Below, in pieces: positions 49,608 to 64,000 of a stretch of 64,000 nucleotides of DNA. Positions within the stretch are counted from its first letter, which is position 1, and every line of letters starts with the position of its first letter. The translations under genes and the position numbers were made by a program. Under the pieces are notes generated by a model. The model did not search any database, had not been told where the DNA came from, and saw only the letters and a program-made list of their open reading frames with translations. The DNA lies in assembly GCA_013339895.1 (NCBI GenBank), contig JABACO010000011.1, positions 6,427,527 to 6,491,526 of the forward strand. The letters run 5' to 3'. This stretch comes from Ephydatia muelleri (lineage: Eukaryota; Porifera; Demospongiae; Spongillida; Spongillidae).

Positions 49608-50542
49608 ATGGCTAATCAAGACCATCAGAAAACTGCCGCGTACGCGGGACCTAGCGACAAGAGCTGTCCAATTTGTTTAGAAGACTTTGAAGATAGAGCA
49701 TTCGTGAATGCTTGCTTTCATATCCTTGAGTGCGCTAGCCGCCATGATTTGTTAAAGCGAAAGCTCAAGTAGCTGGGCTTTATAAATTTGCGTTCACTCA
49801 TGTGAGGTCATATGGCTTACGTCCACACGACTCTTACCTTAACTTGTTTGACACATTCCTTTTGCTTTCTCTGTATCTTGCAATGGTCGGAAGTGGGAAA
49901 TACTTGCCCGCTTTGCAAGACCACCTACACTTCCCTCATACACAAGGTCAAAGCAAACGACGACTACGAGAAGGTAGAGAGAAGCTCATCAGGAAACTAC
50001 GAAAGCGAAATGCTTATTACATGCGGCTTTTGCCGTTTTATTTTTAGTACGATATCAAGTCGAGATCTATTCCTGCGAACCAGGAAGTCAGCATCACAGA
50101 GGCAAGACGGTGAGCTGGAGTAGTAGAGTAGAAATGCCAACTGCTTAACCTTTGGTTCCCACCTCCAAGGTTTCGTTACAGCACCACGGCTGTGCCTGGC
50201 CGGCCAGCACCTCCTCCAAGTCACATGACACGCCACAGCAGATATCGTGTGAGAGACTCACGGACACCGGCACCAGAGGAGAGAAGGAGGTGTGTCTGAT
50301 TTGGTGTGTGTCTCCCGAAATTATGGTATCTCCAGTGAATGCACACCCCTGAGTATGTGTGTGTGGGGGTATGTGTGTGTAAAGTGCATATATGTGTGTA
50401 CATGTATGGTATTTTGTGTGTGTGTGTTTGTGTTTGTGTGTGTGCTTATGTGTGTGCTTGTGTGTCTGTATTTGTGTGTGTATCTGTGTGTTGTGTGCAT
50501 GTGATGTGTGTGTGCGTGTGTGTGGTGTGTATGTGTGGTGTT

Positions 50543-50616
<74 letters not shown>

Positions 50617-51822
50617 CAGCAGTAGAAGGATTTGGTTATAACGTATACAATGCTTTAACCCCTAGTTTTGTGCTGTTATATACAGAGCTATCTACAGGGC
50701 CAATTTATGGGCACTTCCTATTGAGACAGGTGACAAGCGTCCGAAATTGAGGGATATATGTGAGTACATATGTATAGTGGTAGTTTGTAGTACATGTATG
50801 GACCACCACAGGAGTTGTGGATATGGTATATCTGTGTACATTGTCCCAATTAACAAATTACCCACATTTTGTAGTGGTTGTTAATACAATTGAGTGTATA
50901 ATTATGATAACTTACTTTAATAAATGGCTCTGTTGTGGCCTAATTAAATAATTTACACATCCATCCATTGAAGCTGCTCCATTGTAATTGCATCACAGGA
51001 CACATTATTGAATTTTGCTTTGAACATTAACTTTTGAACTTGGGTCTCATACTTTTGTGGTACTTATTGATACCACCACATCGATGTATCTAATTATCTG
51101 AGCAGTGATGGAGATTGGATGTTTCCTCATCTATGTCCCTCTTTCCTCCTCTCTTCCTCTCCCTCCCTCCCTTCTCTGCCTCCCCCTTCTCTTCCTCCCT
51201 CTCCCCCTCCTACCTCCCTCTCCTCCTCCTCCTCCCTCCCTTTCTTCCTTCCCTCCCTCCCTCCCCCTCCTCTTCCCACATATCAGCTGCAAACTTCTTT
51301 CGGCAGAACCCAGCGTGCACCCACCGCCTGGTGCCCTGGCTGATGAGGGAGCTGAAGGTGGTCCTGGGAGGGAAGGAACATGTCGAGTTCCTGATCCAGT
51401 TTGTTCTTTCACTGATAGACAAGTAGGTGTGTTTCTCTCTAGCACTTTCTCCACACATCCGCACTTTGGCTATTTCTTTTCCCAGCTTGTGTTTCATTAC
51501 CTAAAGTTTTTATTTTTGTTTGTTTCATAACCACACTTGGGGTTTCTGCACCCAGGGTTGACCTTGAGGCGAGAGGATTTGCTGAGCACCTGACACCTTT
51601 CCTGCACGAGAAAGCGGCTCACTTTGTTCACGAGTTTGTCACCTACGCTCGCTGTCCCTACGACATGATCGCCTATGACAAAAACGTGAAGTACAGCATC
51701 GCCGGCGGCGATTCCTGGGACCCTGAAGCCACCCAGGTTGTCCCGCCCTCCATCGATCCCTCTGGTCCAGGTGTGTGCACGTCTTTTAGGGTGGTACGTG
51801 TGTGTGTGTGTGTGTGTGTGTG

Positions 51823-51866
<44 letters not shown>

Positions 51867-53929
51867 GTGTGTGTGTGTGTGCATGTGTGTGTGTACATAT
51901 GGTGCATGTGTGTGTGTACATATTTGCATGTGTGTGCATACCTCAGCGTCCTTGTATTGCAGGTCCATCTGGGCTGTCGTCAGTGGCCATGACCTTTGAG
52001 CAGAGGATCTTTGAGGAGCTGACCACCACTGGTTGGGACAGCCCCGCCCTCTTGCAGGGTAGCGACTCGCCCATTGTGATCGAAGACAGCAGTTCGGACG
52101 AGGTGGATCCAGATGCAGTGACACCTCCGGCGGTTAGGGGTGCTGCAATGACACCTCCCATAGTGAGGAGTGCTGCAGGAACACCTCCTGTTCCAATAGC
52201 ACCTTTTGTAATGAGGGGTGCTACAGTGACACCTTCTGTAGCAAGGGATGCTCCAATAGCACCTCCCGTAGTGATGGGTACTACAATGACACCTTCCATA
52301 CCAATAGCACCTCTCGTAGTGAGGGGTGCTGTCGTGACACCTCATGTAGCAAATGGTGTAGAAGACAGGAACAGAGCCAGCTTGGGTCAGTTTGCAGGAG
52401 ATGTAGCAGCAGGTAGGAGTGGCAGGGTGCGTACAACTAATGATGGTGCCCTTGCCGGAGTTAGGACTGACATGGATGTGTCAGGTTGTTGTCACAGCCG
52501 TGTGGACACCAGTTCTTCATCCCCTATTGGCTCTGCTTCAGGCTTGCAGCCAGGGACTGGTGTCTCTTTATCCCGAACCTCTGTCCCCTCCTCCCCTCCG
52601 GCTCCACCCTCGGCCACTGCCACTGGAAGTGTGCATGCCACACCCTCACCTCGCTGTGCAAGCAGTGTGTGTGCCCCTCCCCCTCCCTCTCACCTTTCCA
52701 CCAGGTCTGTGTCCACTTGTGCAGGTTTTGTCCTGGAGGAAGCAGTTCCAGTTCACGTTGGATTGCACGAGGATAGCTTTAATGGTCCAAGTGGGGCGGA
52801 GTCAACATGTAGGGCGGAGTCAACGTCTAGGGCAAAGTCAATTGATAGGGCGGAGTCAATGGAGAGGAGAAAGCAGCTGCAGAGCTGTGTGGATGATGAA
52901 AGACGAAAGAGGAGGAGAGGCTTGAGTCCACAAGGCCACTCCAGACGCTCTAGAAAGGGCAATGAGAAACAATCCAGTTTTATGGATGATGATGATTCTG
53001 GCATCGATTCTCGAAGGTATTTGCACCAGCACCAGCACCACACATCAAGCAGTTCAGGTGGCCACCGTTACAAAGGGCCACGGGCCATTCCTCCCCCTGT
53101 TGATGCTCAGGTAGGATTAAGTCCAACACATTCTTTTGAATGCCTCAGGCCCGGCAGTGGCAGTTTGCCTTCACAAGAGCAGTCAAAACCGATGTACCGC
53201 CATCGTCACCATGGTGATTCTCCAAGCGACAGTGCATACTTTAGGTATAGGAGTCGTCATTCATCTGCATCTAGGCAAGAACACCACAGTCATCACCACC
53301 GCAAGCATTCTTCACGTGAACAAGCAGACTCCAAATACGACCATCATCATCACCACCACCATCATTCCTCTCCTCATCGCCATCACTCCTCTCCCTCTCA
53401 TCACCATCACTCCTCTCCTGCCCATCGCCATCACTCCTCTCCTGCCCATCGCCATCACTCCTCTCCCTTTCATCACCATCACTCCTCTCCCTCTCATCAC
53501 CATCACTCCTCTCCCTCTCATCCTCACAAAGAAATTGACCCAGCACTTCATGGGAGCACTCTACCTCCCTCAGCTGTCTATGTGATACCCGCACTTCATG
53601 AACCTGATGAACTCCCCCTTTCAGCAAACCCTGTGCCATGTTTGCAAACTGAAACCCTTGAACATCTAAAGGGCTCCCAGGCAATGAAAGACAGTGAAAT
53701 GCTGTCTGAAACTTCAGTGTTGACAGTTTCAAATGTGGGGCTAGACCCTAAGGGTGGACGTGAGGGTAGGCTCCTCGAGGAGCTGACCCTAGTGGAAGCT
53801 CGGATAAGGGAGAACAAGAAACAAGTGCTGAAGGCAGCCCTGAAGAAGGAAAGAATTGAACTCCTTCGCAAATCCATGCACAAAGAAGTGTGTGTTGACA
53901 AATCAGATGCGATTGACGCCTCCAGCTGA
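49608..53929 (+). CDS. TOPORS: TOPORS, RING-type E3 ubiquitin/SUMO ligase, 924 aa
   Basis: TOPORS is a nuclear E3 that works in ubiquitin and SUMO conjugation, at PML bodies and centrosomes. Exons: 49608-49719, 49855-49973, 50048-50109, 50170-50289, 50686-50729, 51287-51422, 51556-51770, 51963-53929; 2775 bp, in phase. The C3HC4 RING uses C20, C23, C36, H38, C41, C44, C55, C58 (SCPICLEDF, CFHSFCFLC, CPLC). RRFRYSTT follows as in human TOPORS. The central conserved domain has NFFRQNPACTHRLVPWLMRE and HFVHEFVTYARCPYDMIAYD. A SUMO-interacting motif (SPIVIEDSSSDE) opens the large last exon, which then has VTPP/IAPP repeats, RS/KR-rich and His-rich (HHSSP) segments and a C-terminal coiled coil. 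Intron 1 is an AT-AC intron. Human TOPORS has most coding sequence in one exon, so the split is unusual. Confidence 0.93.
49720..49854 (+). other. U12-type AT-AC intron in the TOPORS RING domain
   Basis: The donor reads ATATCCTTGAG, an exact match to the U12 AT-AC donor /ATATCCTT. The acceptor is TTTGACAC, ending in AC. TTACCTTAACTT lies about 12 bases before the acceptor, matching the U12 branch consensus TTCCTTAAC. Splicing joins TTT C to AT TCC, giving CFHSFCFLC and restoring the RING His38. No GT-AG pair makes this join. Confidence 0.92.
50400..50617. repeat. GT-rich tract in TOPORS intron 4
   Basis: Imperfect GT repeats with GTAT/GTTT interruptions, ending in a pure (GT)n run at about 50550-50617. 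Confidence 0.93.
51797..51895. repeat. GT microsatellite in TOPORS intron 7
   Basis: It begins 26 bp after the donor of exon 7 (51770). Frames through it join onto the last exon and make a falsely extended open frame upstream of 51963. Confidence 0.93.
53330..53530 (+). repeat. Coding His-Ser-Pro tandem repeat in TOPORS
   Basis: About nine 21-bp units encode HHHSSPS/HRHHSSPA. The reverse strand is open over the same stretch only because of this codon pattern. Confidence 0.9.
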
Positions 53930-54066
53930 AACGCATTCTGAATGGTTTAAATATAATAACTGTGTCATACCTATGCAGTGCCATGTGCTTTCATTAGCAG
54001 CGATTATGACGTCCGTTTTTGAAATTAATACAGCTTACCACGCCTACGTTGAAGTGGGAGTGCAAG

Positions 54067-64000
<9,934 letters not shown>

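Noticed and set aside
51665-51962. Upstream extension of the TOPORS last-exon frame
   Set aside because: The frame passes through the GT tract; the real exon starts after the acceptor at 51962, in phase with exon 7.
53271-53732. Minus-strand ERSDGDERERSDGD frame
   Set aside because: It is an antisense shadow of the TOPORS His-Ser-Pro repeat.

Overview
The window is nuclear DNA from an early-branching animal, most likely a sponge. This is inferred from gene content, not from a marker gene. Genes are packed tightly on both strands, most introns are 50-600 bp, and the proteins are animal-type: an endocytic PTB adaptor, VHL, TOPORS, RICTOR, an Ig-domain receptor, CFAP57 and SHOC1. Exon chains were built by hand from splice sites plus reading-phase closure, and nearly all close in frame from start to stop.

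Layout. 1299-6437 (+) is a DAB-like PTB adaptor with a tail of FxDxF motifs; its 5' end is tentative. 7467-8129 (-) is a small unrecognised 3-exon gene, followed at 8244-12489 (-) by ceramide glucosyltransferase (UGCG). 12600-14070 holds a possible transposon fragment inside a large inverted repeat. 14230-14808 and 15681-16250 (+) are two intronless tandem VHL genes. 17416-28508 (+) is a 29-exon SHOC1/ZIP2-like meiotic gene that carries a 2.5 kb minisatellite in one intron. 29190-31237 (-) is an Ig-domain membrane receptor. 32482-33510 (+) is ALKBH7 and 33613-40541 (-) is the ciliary gene CFAP57. 40728-42104 (+) is intronless RUVBL1. 42488-43186 (-) is a short NDUFB9, head to head with a small membrane-protein gene at 43262-43626 (+). 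43627-48526 has no gene I can support. 48527-49426 (-) is an intronless steroid 5-alpha-reductase, head to head with TOPORS at 49608-53929 (+). 54067 to the right edge (+) is the N-terminal part of RICTOR, with a tRNA-Gly(CCC) and a tRNA-Leu(CAG) in its introns.

The genes do not form one pathway. Their spacing suggests shared regulation of pairs: CFAP57/RUVBL1 (186 bp apart), NDUFB9/small membrane protein (75 bp) and SRD5A/TOPORS (181 bp) look like bidirectional promoters. Four full-size copies of a short inverted-repeat element are scattered through introns and spacers. Long GT/CA tracts and minisatellites fill many introns and create many long but meaningless open frames. Splicing oddities include an AT-AC U12-type intron in TOPORS, three GC-AG introns, a 25-bp microexon, a possible 34-bp intron, and splice donors that sit inside GT microsatellites.
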